A stretch of DNA of 16,282 nt from assembly GCA_005772945.1 (NCBI GenBank), contig SXIE01000017.1, forward strand, positions 1 through 16,282, read 5' to 3'. Both the position numbers and the translations under genes were made by a program. Under the pieces are notes generated by a model. It saw only the letters and a program-made list of their open reading frames with translations. It was not told where the DNA came from and ran no database searches. Positions 1 through 7,095 of the stretch are shown here, one piece after another (positions within the stretch are counted from its first letter, which is position 1; each line of letters starts with the position of its first letter). This DNA is from Pseudomonadota bacterium. Its GTDB lineage: Bacteria > Myxococcota > UBA9042 > PHBI01.

Positions 1-2
1 AG

Positions 3-53
3 GCCGCCGACGCCGAGGCCAGGGCTTCGGCGGATGCGGCGGCGGTGGTCTGA
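3..53 (+). CDS. 3' end of an unknown upstream gene (partial)
   Basis: Codons from base 3 read an Ala-rich tail, AADAEARASADAAAVV, ending in TGA at 51-53. Third positions are almost all G or C, as in the real genes here. The next start codon (55) follows the stop after one base, the spacing expected inside an operon. Only 16 residues are visible, so no function can be given. It presumably belongs to the same element as the primase genes that follow. Confidence 0.45.
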   Translation, partial: AADAEARASADAAAVV

Positions 54-54
54 G

Positions 55-285
55 ATGAGCGAGTCCGCGATCGTCCGTCTGATTCCGCCGGCCGTTGCGC
101 GGGACCTCGCCGAGCTTGTGGAGCTCGGAGGCCTCGCGCTCGAGGCGTATCGGATCGGCGATCGCGAGCTCTCGGGGCAGTGCGAGCGCTGGCACGGCGA
201 ACGCTGGCGGCGGGTCCAAGCTCGCTCCCGACGGGCGGCGAACGACAACGGCCTGGTGCCCATTCGCAAGGGCGGTCGTCGCTGA
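55..285 (+). CDS. Small unknown protein of the phage-like element (76 aa)
   Basis: I do not recognise this 76-residue protein. It begins MSESAIVRLIPPAVARDL, continues with a predicted helix rich in Leu and Glu, and ends in a very basic segment with repeated Arg and the tail VPIRKGGRR, which could contact nucleic acid. An ATG 21 bases upstream is in frame, but the start at 55 fits better because it follows the previous gene's TGA after one base. Its own stop overlaps the primase start as TGATG, so the two are probably translationally coupled. Position next to the primase suggests a minor replication or regulatory role in the element; that is inference from context only. Confidence 0.55.
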   Translation: MSESAIVRLIPPAVARDLAELVELGGLALEAYRIGDRELSGQCERWHGERWRRVQARSRRAANDNGLVPIRKGGRR

Positions 286-1784
286 TGGCTTCGCAGATCC
301 ATGCAGCCGTCCGCGCGGCGCTGCCCGTCGCGGTCGCCGCCGAGCACCTGGGACTGAATCCGCGGGCGCATGGCGGACACGTCGATCTCGATTGTGCGGT
401 CTGCGGCAAGCGAACGTCCGATGGCAAGCCCGCTGCGAGGGTCTTCGGCGATCGCTGGAAGTGCGTCCGCTGCGATGCCAAGGGCGACGTGTTCGACCTG
501 ATCGGCATCGTCGAGGGTTTCGATAGCGGCGGGGCGCTGCGGCGCGCGTGCGAGCTCGCGGGCATCAATCCGGCCGACTATCGCGACCCCATCCCCGCCT
601 GGAAGTTGTCGGAGCGCGTGGCGGCGCTGCGGGCCGCGGATGAGCGACGAAGAGAGAGCGTGCGACCAGCGCTCAAGTGCAGCGCCGAGGCCCTTGTCGA
701 GGATGTGCTCGCGGCTCGACTGCGCGCGCTGAACCTCGCCGCATGGCACTACATGACGTTGGCGCCGTGGCACCTGCGGGACCATGGCGACCCGGATCGG
801 GATGGCCCGACGGGAAACGACCGGCCGACCGCGCGCGAGCACCTCGAGTACCTGGCCGACATGGTGGCGCCGCACAAGGTGCCACGGCTCTATCCCGTCG
901 ACTTCCCGCGCGGTGCCGTGGGTGTCGTGCTCGAGCGCGCTGCGGTCGCGGCTGCATACGTGCGCCGGCGGCTCGGTCTCGGGCCGGATGCCGATGTCCC
1001 CGAGGTGGTGCGCGAGCTCGTCGGCGTCTGCCCTGCCCAGGTCTCCGGCCTCGAGGCGCTGCTCCACATCCACGGCGGCGCCGAGCTGGTTCAGGCTGGC
1101 GTTGACGCTGGGATTCTGCGGCGCTGGGACGGCCGGCTTATCGAGGCGCTCGCTGGCCGCATCATCTACGTGTGGGCCGATGCGCGCGGGCGCGCCGTGT
1201 ACCTAACGGGGCGAGCTGTCGAGGCCGTGGGCGACGACGGCAGGAAGCGCCCGCTTTGGCTTCGCGAGGACGCGCCCAAGGCACTGGGCTTGCCGGTCTT
1301 CGACCCCGAGAGGCGCGGCGATCGGCTTGGCGTCCCGCGTGTCGAGGCACCCTTCGGCATTTACCACGCGCGCGCGCTCGCAGCTCTCACCCAGGACCGA
1401 TCGGTCTTCGTCGTTGAGGGCGAGATGGACGCGCTCGCCGCACTCGCTGCCGGGTTCCCCGCGGTCGCCACAGGCGGGACCGGACGCATGGACACTGAAC
1501 GAGGGCGGCCGCTGCTACGCGCCGCGCTCGAGGGCCTCAATCCGATCGTGTCGTTCGACGCGGACCCGGATCCCGAGAAGAGACAAAAGGCCGATGCGCA
1601 CTCGCGAAGACTCGCGCATGCGATCGGTGAAACGCGAGGCCGGTGGCTGCCGGCCGGGAGTTTGTCCGATGCCATCCACGAAGCCCATGAAGGACCTGGC
1701 CGAGGTCTCGGAACACCTGGGATCCTACGGCACCAAGACGGTCCTGAGCAAGGCTCTGGCGCTTGCGATTCCGGCGCCGCCTGA
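285..1784 (+). CDS. Phage/plasmid-type DNA primase (zinc finger plus TOPRIM)
   Basis: This 499-residue protein probably makes RNA primers for replication of the element. A zinc-binding domain sits near the N-terminus with Cys37, Cys40, Cys60 and Cys63, followed by KGDVFDLIG, the typical end of CHC2/Zn-ribbon primase fingers. The middle, about residues 100-360, is the expected place for the catalytic RNA polymerase part but I see no clear motif there. A TOPRIM fold follows: VFVVEGEMDAL carries catalytic Glu378, and SFDADPD carries Asp425 and Asp427. The ATG at 285 overlaps the previous stop (TGATG). From about 1687 to the stop this frame loses its third-position GC bias and reads GPGRGLGTPGI..., unlike coding sequence, while the +1 frame gains it. 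The last 30 or so residues are therefore suspect and the true product may continue into the DUF3987 frame. Confidence 0.85.
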   Translation: MASQIHAAVRAALPVAVAAEHLGLNPRAHGGHVDLDCAVCGKRTSDGKPAARVFGDRWKCVRCDAKGDVFDLIGIVEGFDSGGALRRACELAGINPADYRDPIPAWKLSERVAALRAADERRRESVRPALKCSAEALVEDVLAARLRALNLAAWHYMTLAPWHLRDHGDPDRDGPTGNDRPTAREHLEYLADMVAPHKVPRLYPVDFPRGAVGVVLERAAVAAAYVRRRLGLGPDADVPEVVRELVGVCPAQVSGLEALLHIHGGAELVQAGVDAGILRRWDGRLIEALAGRIIYVWADARGRAVYLTGRAVEAVGDDGRKRPLWLREDAPKALGLPVFDPERRGDRLGVPRVEAPFGIYHARALAALTQDRSVFVVEGEMDALAALAAGFPAVATGGTGRMDTERGRPLLRAALEGLNPIVSFDADPDPEKRQKADAHSRRLAHAIGETRGRWLPAGSLSDAIHEAHEGPGRGLGTPGILRHQDGPEQGSGACDSGAA

Positions 1785-3420
1785 CACCGACTCGGCTCCT
1801 CACCCGGCGCTCATAAGCCGCGACGACGGCGGCGAGCTCGTGCCCGTGCCGCACGTGCCCGTACATGAGGCGAAGGCGCTGTCGCCGCCCTTCGCTGACT
1901 TCGTCGAGATGGACGAGCGCGCCGACCTGCCCGAGTTCCCGCTCGACGCGCTGCCCCGTTGGGTGTCCGAGTGGGCGCTCGCGGCTGCCGATGCAGAACA
2001 GGTTCCGCTTGATCATGCACTCACTCTCGGACTCGCCGCTCTCTCGACCGCCGTGATGGGCAAGGCAAAGGTCAGCATCTGGGGCGAGCCGCTAAACCTC
2101 TACCTGCTCTTGATCGATCGTTCCGGCGCAAACAAGTCGGGCATCTTCAAGGCGGCCATGGGACCGATCGAAGCCTACGTCGCACGCGTTGAGCGAGACG
2201 CCGGGGCCGAGATCGCGGTGTGGCAGGCGAGTCGGGATGCGGCCGAGCAGGCGCTCAAGTCGGCGACTTCTAAGCGCGCGAATGCGGGAAAGAAGACGCT
2301 TCCAACGGAGGCGATCGTTGATCGCGAGCTCGCGCAAGAGGACCTCGAAGCAGCCGCGAAGGAACTCCATCGGTTGGAGGCCTCGCGCCCGCAAGGTGGC
2401 CTCCGATTCTGTGGCGACCTCACGCCCGAGACGATCGACCTCTTGCTGTCGCAGAACCACGCGGTTGCGATCCATAGCGCTGAGGGCGCCGAGGTTTTCG
2501 AGGGGCTCGGGCGCTATCAGAAGAGCGCCGAGAAGATGGAGGCGCTCCTGAAGCCCTGGAAGGGCGACACGCTGCGCGTGGACCGCAAGAGCGGGCTGCA
2601 CATCGTCAAGGTCGACCCCGTGGCCGGAATCGTCGCCATGGCGCAACCGGCGGTGCTCGGCGCGCTTCGAGACCCTACGGGCAAGCGTGAGGGACGCGGG
2701 TTGCTCGGGCGCTTCCTCTATAACGTGCCGCGCTCTCTGGTTGGCAAGCGAACGCCGACGCGCGGCGCGATGGACGCCAAGACGCTCGCCGCGTATCGCG
2801 GCGGGCTCGAGCGCCTGGCATCAATCCCGTTTCCTGCTCACGTCGACGGGCAGTCGGCGCCCCCCCTGATTCCCGTCTCGGAAGACGCGTGGACCATCTT
2901 CGAGGCGTTCTACGCGGAGATCGAACGCGAGCTCCGTCCAGCCGGCGATCTCGTGGATGTCGAGTCCTTCGCGTCGAAGATCCGGAGCGCGCTCGCGCGC
3001 ATCGCCGGGATCCTGCATCTGGCCAACGGCGCGGGCTTCGATGATAGCATCGACGTACGGACGATGAACCACGCGCTCGCGATCACGCGCTACTTCCTCG
3101 CGCATGGGAAGGTCGCGCACGGGATGATGGACGCGGACTCGGGCGCGGCGCTGGCGCTGCGGCTCTTCGCGAAGATCGCGGAGCTTGTTGCCGAGGCGGC
3201 GCCGGGCCAAGCGCATCCGATTGTCAAGACGCGTGACGTCGTCTTCGCCGCGAAGGGCGCCAAAGCGTTCAAGACCGCGAAGGCGATGGGTGCTGTCCTC
3301 GACACGCTCGAGGCTGCTGGCTACGTGCTGCGCGTCAAGCCCGACGACGGCGAGCGCGGCGAGCGGCTCGGCGTGAACCCCGACGCGCTGAAGGTCTGGA
3401 ACCGACGTCGCACTGGGTAG
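1669..3420 (+). CDS. DUF3987 (YfjI-like) helicase/primase-associated protein
   Basis: This 583-residue protein belongs to the DUF3987 family found beside or fused to primases in prophages, plasmids and integrative elements, where a helicase-like role is presumed. It has FPLDALPRWVSEW at about residues 88-100, a Walker A-like loop DRSGANKS at about 150-157 (Lys156), a Lys/Ala-rich helical insert, then LRFCGDLTPETI and GRGLLGRFLYNVPR, all typical of the family. The C-terminus looks like a winged-helix domain (KAMGAVLDTLEAAGYVLRV). ATG 1669 has GGGAG eight bases upstream and overlaps the primase by 116 bp; ATG 1687 is an alternative. The residues from 1687, MKDLAEVSEHLGSYGTKTVL, resemble the KDxNExLxxxG segment that normally closes a TOPRIM primase, which supports an original fusion with the upstream gene. 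Downstream there is no further gene before the tRNA. Confidence 0.8.
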   Translation: MPSTKPMKDLAEVSEHLGSYGTKTVLSKALALAIPAPPDTDSAPHPALISRDDGGELVPVPHVPVHEAKALSPPFADFVEMDERADLPEFPLDALPRWVSEWALAAADAEQVPLDHALTLGLAALSTAVMGKAKVSIWGEPLNLYLLLIDRSGANKSGIFKAAMGPIEAYVARVERDAGAEIAVWQASRDAAEQALKSATSKRANAGKKTLPTEAIVDRELAQEDLEAAAKELHRLEASRPQGGLRFCGDLTPETIDLLLSQNHAVAIHSAEGAEVFEGLGRYQKSAEKMEALLKPWKGDTLRVDRKSGLHIVKVDPVAGIVAMAQPAVLGALRDPTGKREGRGLLGRFLYNVPRSLVGKRTPTRGAMDAKTLAAYRGGLERLASIPFPAHVDGQSAPPLIPVSEDAWTIFEAFYAEIERELRPAGDLVDVESFASKIRSALARIAGILHLANGAGFDDSIDVRTMNHALAITRYFLAHGKVAHGMMDADSGAALALRLFAKIAELVAEAAPGQAHPIVKTRDVVFAAKGAKAFKTAKAMGAVLDTLEAAGYVLRVKPDDGERGERLGVNPDALKVWNRRRTG

Positions 3421-3499
3421 GTCAGCGCCCACGCGGTTGGCGCGCGCTGTCCTAGACCTCGCGGCCTCGCCCCTTGGTACGACGCTCGGTGGGCTGAGG

Positions 3500-3594
3500 T
3501 GTGAATGCTGTGAAGGGTATGTGAATGGCCGACCTTCACGCCTCACTCCCGCATGGCAAGCCATCTTCCGGCCAAGTGTGAAGGCTGTGACGGG
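3500..3594 (+). repeat. Iteron-like 9-bp repeats TGTGAnnGn
   Basis: Nine-base units occur at 3500 (TGTGAATGC), 3509 (TGTGAAGGG), 3520 (TGTGAATGG), 3577 (TGTGAAGGC) and 3586 (TGTGACGGG). One inverted copy is centred near 3537 (CTTCACG). The paired units give two 20-bp blocks, 3499-3518 and 3576-3595, that match at 18 of 20 bases. Directly following primase and helicase-like genes, such repeats could be an origin or initiator-binding array, or a degraded repetitive gene end. Confidence 0.55.
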
Positions 3595-3669
3595 TTTTCG
3601 TCGATGAAACTGGCGCCATGAGCCCGCACCGCTGGACCGCCAACCATGCTTGCCGCTCGCTCGGAACCG

Positions 3670-3689
3670 AGTGCAGCAGAAGTGCAGCA
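3670..3689. repeat. Short direct repeat AGTGCAGCA x2
   Basis: AGTGCAGCA appears at 3670-3678 and again at 3681-3689, an 11-bp period of one helical turn, about 65 bp from the tRNA 3' end. Recombinase arm sites or excisionase sites near tRNA att sites often have this form, but two copies may also be chance. Confidence 0.3.
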
Positions 3690-3714
3690 AGGTGCGCACT
3701 GGCTGACTTGGGTC

Positions 3715-3741
3715 TGGACGCCTTAACTGCTAGCGCGTCCA
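3715..3741 (-). terminator. Hairpin just past the tRNA-Leu 3' end
   Basis: TGGACGC (3715-3721) and GCGTCCA (3735-3741) form a perfect 7-bp stem with a 13-base loop. The hairpin starts 14 bases beyond the 3' end of the tRNA on the - strand. No U-run follows, so it may be a weak terminator or a processing or protein-binding site. Confidence 0.35.
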
Positions 3742-3754
3742 TATTCCAAGCGGC

Positions 3755-3838
3755 TGTCGGGAGCGGGGCTCGAACCCGCACGCCCCATCGGGCGGGGGAT
3801 TTTAAGTCCCCTGCGTCTGCCAATTTCGCCATCCCGAC
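3755..3838 (-). tRNA. tRNA-Leu (anticodon UAA)
   Basis: On the - strand the RNA starts GTCGGGATGGCGAAATTGG and folds fully. The acceptor stem pairs GTCGGGA with TCCCGAC; the anticodon arm is GGGGA-CTTAAAA-TCCCC with anticodon TAA. The variable arm is long (14 bases, CGCCCGATGGGGCG), as in class II tRNAs, and the T arm is GCGGG-TTCGAGC-CCCGC. The discriminator base is A, as required for leucine. CCA is not encoded (the DNA continues GCCG). The 3' end faces the phage-type primase region, so this gene is a likely integration site for that element. Confidence 0.97.
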
Positions 3839-3874
3839 GTCAGACCGCTCGTGCTCGCGTCGCCACAAACAGCA

Positions 3875-3903
3875 ACGCCCTGGTGGGAGTCCTACCAGGG
3901 CGT
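3875..3903 (-). terminator. Strong hairpin after the small CxxC gene
   Basis: ACGCCCTGGT (3875-3884) and ACCAGGGCGT (3894-3903) form a perfect 10-bp stem with a 9-base loop. It lies 23 bases past the stop of the small - strand gene and upstream of tRNA-Leu. On the - strand it is followed by TTGCTGTTTG, a poor U-tract, so termination is plausible but may be partial. Confidence 0.6.
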
Positions 3904-3926
3904 CGCGGTTTCGGGGAGTCGGTGGC

Positions 3927-4118
3927 TTAGGTGTTTGCGAACTCGATACGGGTCTTGAGGCCGTGCGAGCACTTGAAACAAGGCGAATGACGGATGTTGA
4001 GCGAGTTCGCGTTGACGTAGTCGTCGATGCACTCGGACACTCGAACATCGCGGTTGAGAAACTTGCAGAAAAACGCTTCCGCGACCTTCTTCTTGGCGAG
4101 GGGGAGCTTGGCTTGCAA
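3927..4118 (-). CDS. Small conserved-looking CxxC protein (63 aa, TTG start)
   Basis: This 63-residue protein is rich in Lys and Arg, with a segment RDVRVSECIDDYVNAN followed by CFKCSHG. The three Cys (one single, one CxxC pair) could hold a metal or form a disulphide. I cannot name the family or a function. The start is TTG at 4118, chosen because AGGAG sits about nine bases upstream, the first codons have strong third-position GC bias, and no ATG or GTG fits. A TTGACA/GATAAC promoter lies about 110 bases upstream and a 10-bp hairpin lies just past the stop, so it looks like a single-gene transcript. Downstream on the same strand is tRNA-Leu. Confidence 0.7.
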   Translation of the reverse strand: MQAKLPLAKKKVAEAFFCKFLNRDVRVSECIDDYVNANSLNIRHSPCFKCSHGLKTRIEFANT

Positions 4119-4208
4119 GGAACTGCTCTCCTGTGACGATGGAAAGACGACGGTCGCAGTGGTGACGGACCACGACGTTGAGGGATGACGGTGGCGGGAT
4201 GACCCCGC

Positions 4209-4234
4209 GTTATCGCTGGTACAGCGGTGTTATC
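4209..4234. promoter_or_regulatory. Possible operator: GTTATC repeats around a palindrome
   Basis: GTTATC occurs at 4209-4214 and 4229-4234, a 20-bp step of two helical turns. Between them lies GCTG-GTA-CAGC (4215-4225). One GTTATC is the reverse of the -10 element of the small gene's promoter and the rest spans the expected transcription start. A repressor bound here would block the promoter. The regulator is not known. Confidence 0.35.
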
Positions 4235-4257
4235 CAAATGTGCTCGGTGGGTGTCAA
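4229..4257 (-). promoter_or_regulatory. Sigma-70-type promoter for the small CxxC gene
   Basis: On the - strand TTGACA (4257-4252), a 17-base spacer and GATAAC (4234-4229) form a perfect -35 and a 4-of-6 -10 at ideal spacing. Transcription would start near 4222 and give a leader of about 100 bases before the TTG start at 4118. Confidence 0.6.
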
Positions 4258-4559
4258 TCAGAAAAAAAACAAGATTTAACATGGCGAAAACCGTTGACAC
4301 ATAGGGCACTTCCACGCTGTCGTCCGTCGACGCGCCGAGGCCGCCGAGCGTGCCGTTCCGACGATCGCGCAAACGACGGTCGAGAACGGGAACGGGGCCG
4401 GCGCCGCGCGCTTCGCCGATGTTCGGTTCGGATCTCGGTGCACTCCGCAAGTCCGCTCGTGCACGATCGGCGCGCGACGCCGCCCGCGGAAGCGAAGCAA
4501 GGCGTGCGCCGTTGCCGCCACGCCGCGCTCCCGACGGCGCCTGGAGGTCTCCTTCCTTG

Positions 4560-6212
4560 ATGATCGCGCCGCGTCCAGTCCATGCCGTTTCGGTGCTCGT
4601 GTCCGCACTCGCCATGCTGGCGTCCAACGCGCCCGCGAGCACCGCCGGTCCCGCCGACGAGCCCCTGTCGCCCAAGGAAGCGCGCGCCATCCTGACGCCG
4701 CCCCCCGGCACCATCAGCGTCGGCTTCACCAGCAATGGCTCGCTCCTCCGCGCGGCCGAGCTCCCACCCAAGGGCCCTGGCTACGCCATCTTCGGCCATG
4801 CCGTCGGGCGCGCCACGAACTACGGCACCAGCGAGCTGATCGGCGCCATCCAGGCGGCCGCCAAGCGCGTGCGCGAACGCTTCCCGGGCGCAGTCGTCGG
4901 CGTCGGCAACCTCGGCTTCAAGGACGGCAAGAAGATCCCCTGGAGCGTGTCACACCAGGCCGGACGCGACGCCGATCTCGGCATGTTCGCGCTCTCGCCG
5001 AAGGGCGAGCGCCTCCAAAACCTGGCCTTCCAGGCGTTCGACACGTCCGGCAAGACCAAGGGCGGCGCCGGCCGCGGCGTCACCTTCGATGCCGAGCGCA
5101 ACCTGGCCTTCGTCTTGGGGTTCCTCGAGAACGATGCGGCGCGGGTCCAGTACATCTTCGTGGCCGAGTGGCTCGAGGCAATCCTCCTCACCCAGGCGCG
5201 CAAGGAGGGCGTCCCGGCCGCCATGCAGGCGCGCATGAGTGAGATCCTCCACCAGCCGAGCGACTCGAACCCGCATGCCGATCACTACCACGTGCGCCTC
5301 TTCTGTACGCCCGAGGATCGCGCCTGGGGCTGCGTCAATCGCGGCCCCACGCGGGCCTGGGTCGACCTCGGCGACGACGTCGTGCGCGCCCAGATCGCGC
5401 GCCTCGGGCGCGTGCTCGCGCTCCAGAAGCCGGCGCTCTCCGTGCAGGCGATCGAGCGCCTCAGCGCCATGCATGCCCCCGAGGCGCTGCCGCTCCTCAT
5501 CGTTCAGCTCGAGCACCCCGACGCCAAGGTCCGCCGCACGGCGCTCCGCGCGCTCGAGACGATCGGCGATGCGCGCGCCGCCGAACCTCTCCTCGCAGTC
5601 CTCTTGCGCACCCGCGACCCCGCGTGGGCCGCCGAGCTTTTCGCGGCCATCCCCGTGCTCGACGGCGACCAGCTCGTGCCGCTCGCGCTTCGGGTCGCCG
5701 CCGATCCAACCGCGGTCCTCCATCCCGATGCAGCCTCGCGCGCCGGCCCCAAGCTGCGCATCAGCGCGCTCGCCCTGCTCCGCGATCGCGGCGGTTTCGA
5801 CGCCATCCCCGCGCTTCTCGGCGCGCTCGCCGCTAAGGAACCGCCCGTCCGCAAGGCCGCCGAAGAAGCGCTCGGCTTCGTCACATGCCAAGCCCTGAGC
5901 GGCGCGAAAGCCTGGCGCGCCTACCTCGAGCGCCCCGGTCGCGGCGCCGATCGCCTCGCCGAGATCGCGGCCGGGCTCATCGCGCGGCGCCAGAAGATCG
6001 GTCCACCCGCCGCCATCCGTTCGAAGGCCGCCGTCGAGCGCCTCATCCCCCTTCTCGCGAGCGGTCAGGCGGTCGTTCGCCACTGCGCCAACCGTGCGCT
6101 CGTCCTCCTGACCGGCCACGACGAGGACCCGCGCCTGCGCCCCCCGGCGCGCCATCGCAAGCACTGGACGCATTGGTGGCGCGCCCACCAGGCCGAGGTG
6201 CCACTGCCGTGA
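4560..6212 (+). CDS. mepA: Secreted MepA-like (M74) murein endopeptidase with HEAT-repeat C-terminus
   Basis: The N-terminal half is a penicillin-insensitive murein endopeptidase, a zinc enzyme that cuts peptide cross-links in peptidoglycan in the periplasm. Residues 1-26 are a signal peptide (hydrophobic AVSVLVSALAML, probable cut after APA). The M74 zinc motif is SHQAGRDAD, with His132 and Asp139, and the second motif is DHYHVRL, with His242 and His244. These match the HxxxxxxD and HFH motifs of E. coli MepA. From about residue 290 to 530 the chain is alpha-helical with HEAT-like repeats (for example HPDAKVRRTALRALETIGDARA and KEPPVRKAAEEALG), a part absent from ordinary MepA of about 270 residues. 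The start at 4560 is chosen for the signal peptide and the GGAGG at 4543, a somewhat long spacing of 12. It seems to be a single gene. Confidence 0.88.
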   Translation: MIAPRPVHAVSVLVSALAMLASNAPASTAGPADEPLSPKEARAILTPPPGTISVGFTSNGSLLRAAELPPKGPGYAIFGHAVGRATNYGTSELIGAIQAAAKRVRERFPGAVVGVGNLGFKDGKKIPWSVSHQAGRDADLGMFALSPKGERLQNLAFQAFDTSGKTKGGAGRGVTFDAERNLAFVLGFLENDAARVQYIFVAEWLEAILLTQARKEGVPAAMQARMSEILHQPSDSNPHADHYHVRLFCTPEDRAWGCVNRGPTRAWVDLGDDVVRAQIARLGRVLALQKPALSVQAIERLSAMHAPEALPLLIVQLEHPDAKVRRTALRALETIGDARAAEPLLAVLLRTRDPAWAAELFAAIPVLDGDQLVPLALRVAADPTAVLHPDAASRAGPKLRISALALLRDRGGFDAIPALLGALAAKEPPVRKAAEEALGFVTCQALSGAKAWRAYLERPGRGADRLAEIAAGLIARRQKIGPPAAIRSKAAVERLIPLLASGQAVVRHCANRALVLLTGHDEDPRLRPPARHRKHWTHWWRAHQAEVPLP

Positions 6213-6228
6213 GCGCGCCCCGGCGCTC
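6211..6228 (+). terminator. Hairpin at the end of the endopeptidase gene
   Basis: GAGCGC (6211-6216) and GCGCTC (6223-6228) pair around a 6-base loop, overlapping the stop codon. The following TCCTCTGCTC is only partly U-rich. It may terminate or stabilise the message. Confidence 0.3.
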
Positions 6229-6298
6229 TCCTCTGCTCACGCATCCTCTATAAGAGCGACCTTGGAATTCCGCTGCGTACGCGCGATGGTCCGTCCGC

Positions 6299-7090
6299 AT
6301 GTTGACCCCGCGCGACGACTTCGAGACCGCCTTTCGCCTGCATCTCCTCGGCATGGCCGGCCACGCACCCGACGTGCTGCCGTCCTATCGCAAGCTCGAC
6401 CTGCGCCTGCGCGACCCGAAGGTCGGGCCCGCCGTGCCCGACGTCCCGTGGGCCACCCTCGACGAGGCGCTCCTCGCCAGGAACGTGCCCGACGGCGACC
6501 GTGAGTGGTTCGAGTGTCGCCACGCCGCCGAGGTCGCCGACTTCCCGGACGGGCGCGCGACCGCTCTCCTGGCGGCGATCGGGGCCCTCGGCTGTGCACC
6601 CGGCGCGGCTCCCGATCCCACCATCGGCCTCATCGTCGCCACCTCGCTCCGGGCCCATCCTGCGCTGGCACCACGCGCGCGCGCCGTCGGCGTCGGCCCC
6701 GGCACGGCCCCAGTTCTCGCTCTGCTAGGCGCCCACGCGCTCGCGTTCGCGCCGTTCTTCGAGGCGCGTTTTTCGCCCGCGGTCGCGTCCTTCTTCGCGC
6801 CGATGGCGGCGGCCACCTCGCTCATGCCGCACCTCCCGCCCGAGGTCCTGGACCGCCTCGTGATTGCCGCGGTCGATGCCTATCTGCCCCCCCAACACCG
6901 GACGGGTGTTCTGGCCAAGCTCGTCCTGCCCGTCAGCAACTCGGGTCTGCTCGACCAGCCGCCTGGCGAGATCGAGCGCCTGATCCGCGGCCTCGAGCGC
7001 CGCCATCCCGACCGCCTCCATCGCGCCTGGTCGCGCGGTTTCTTCGTGCCCCGCATGGACCCGCCGCACGAACGAAACCCCGTCGAATGA
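6299..7090 (+). CDS. Unknown protein (263 aa)
   Basis: I do not recognise this protein. It has no signal peptide. Residues about 85-190 are Ala-rich with hydrophobic stretches (VLALLGAHALAFAPFFEARF, SFFAPMAAATSLMPHLPPEVL), which could be buried helices. The C-terminus has a conserved-looking part, LVLPVSNSGLLDQPPGEIERLI, and ends basic with many Pro. Strong G/C bias at codon third positions through the whole length supports real coding. The ATG at 6299 is the first in frame but lacks a Shine-Dalgarno sequence. A TATAAG at 6249-6254, inside the inverted repeat CTCT-ATA-AGAG, could be a -10 element giving a short leader, although no good -35 is seen. The next gene is 103 bp downstream with its own ribosome site. 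Confidence 0.7.
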   Translation: MLTPRDDFETAFRLHLLGMAGHAPDVLPSYRKLDLRLRDPKVGPAVPDVPWATLDEALLARNVPDGDREWFECRHAAEVADFPDGRATALLAAIGALGCAPGAAPDPTIGLIVATSLRAHPALAPRARAVGVGPGTAPVLALLGAHALAFAPFFEARFSPAVASFFAPMAAATSLMPHLPPEVLDRLVIAAVDAYLPPQHRTGVLAKLVLPVSNSGLLDQPPGEIERLIRGLERRHPDRLHRAWSRGFFVPRMDPPHERNPVE

Positions 7091-7095
7091 AGGGT

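Larger units (their letters stand above)
3421..3754. other. Non-coding end of the phage-like element (334 bp)
   Basis: No convincing coding region is present: possible frames are short or run straight through the tRNA. The stretch holds iteron-like TGTGA repeats (3500-3594), a 12-bp palindrome ATGGC-AA-GCCAT (3553-3564), two copies of AGTGCAGCA 11 bp apart (3670-3678 and 3681-3689) and a 7-bp-stem hairpin (3715-3741). It lies between the replication genes and the 3' end of the tRNA, where an att site, recombinase-binding sites or an origin could be expected. Confidence 0.5.
4119..4559. other. Divergent intergenic region, AT-richer (441 bp)
   Basis: The region separates the small - strand gene from the + strand endopeptidase. 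Around 4230-4300 it is the most AT-rich part of the window, with an A8 run near 4262 and a - strand promoter. A TTGACA on the + strand at 4294-4299 could be the -35 of the endopeptidase promoter, but the bases 17 bp on (CTGTCG) are a poor -10. From about 4320 to 4559 I see only GC-rich sequence with no convincing gene; frames through it are rich in Arg and Ser, as expected for shadow frames. Confidence 0.5.

Noticed and set aside
3536..4771. Long open frame on the - strand across the tRNA
   Set aside because: It translates the tRNA itself (GMAKLADAGDLKSP is the typical false reading of tRNA-Leu) and crosses two intergenic regions and the small gene.
4950..6188. 412-residue open frame on the - strand opposite the endopeptidase
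   Set aside because: It is a GC-driven shadow; the + strand has signal peptide, zinc motifs and HEAT repeats.
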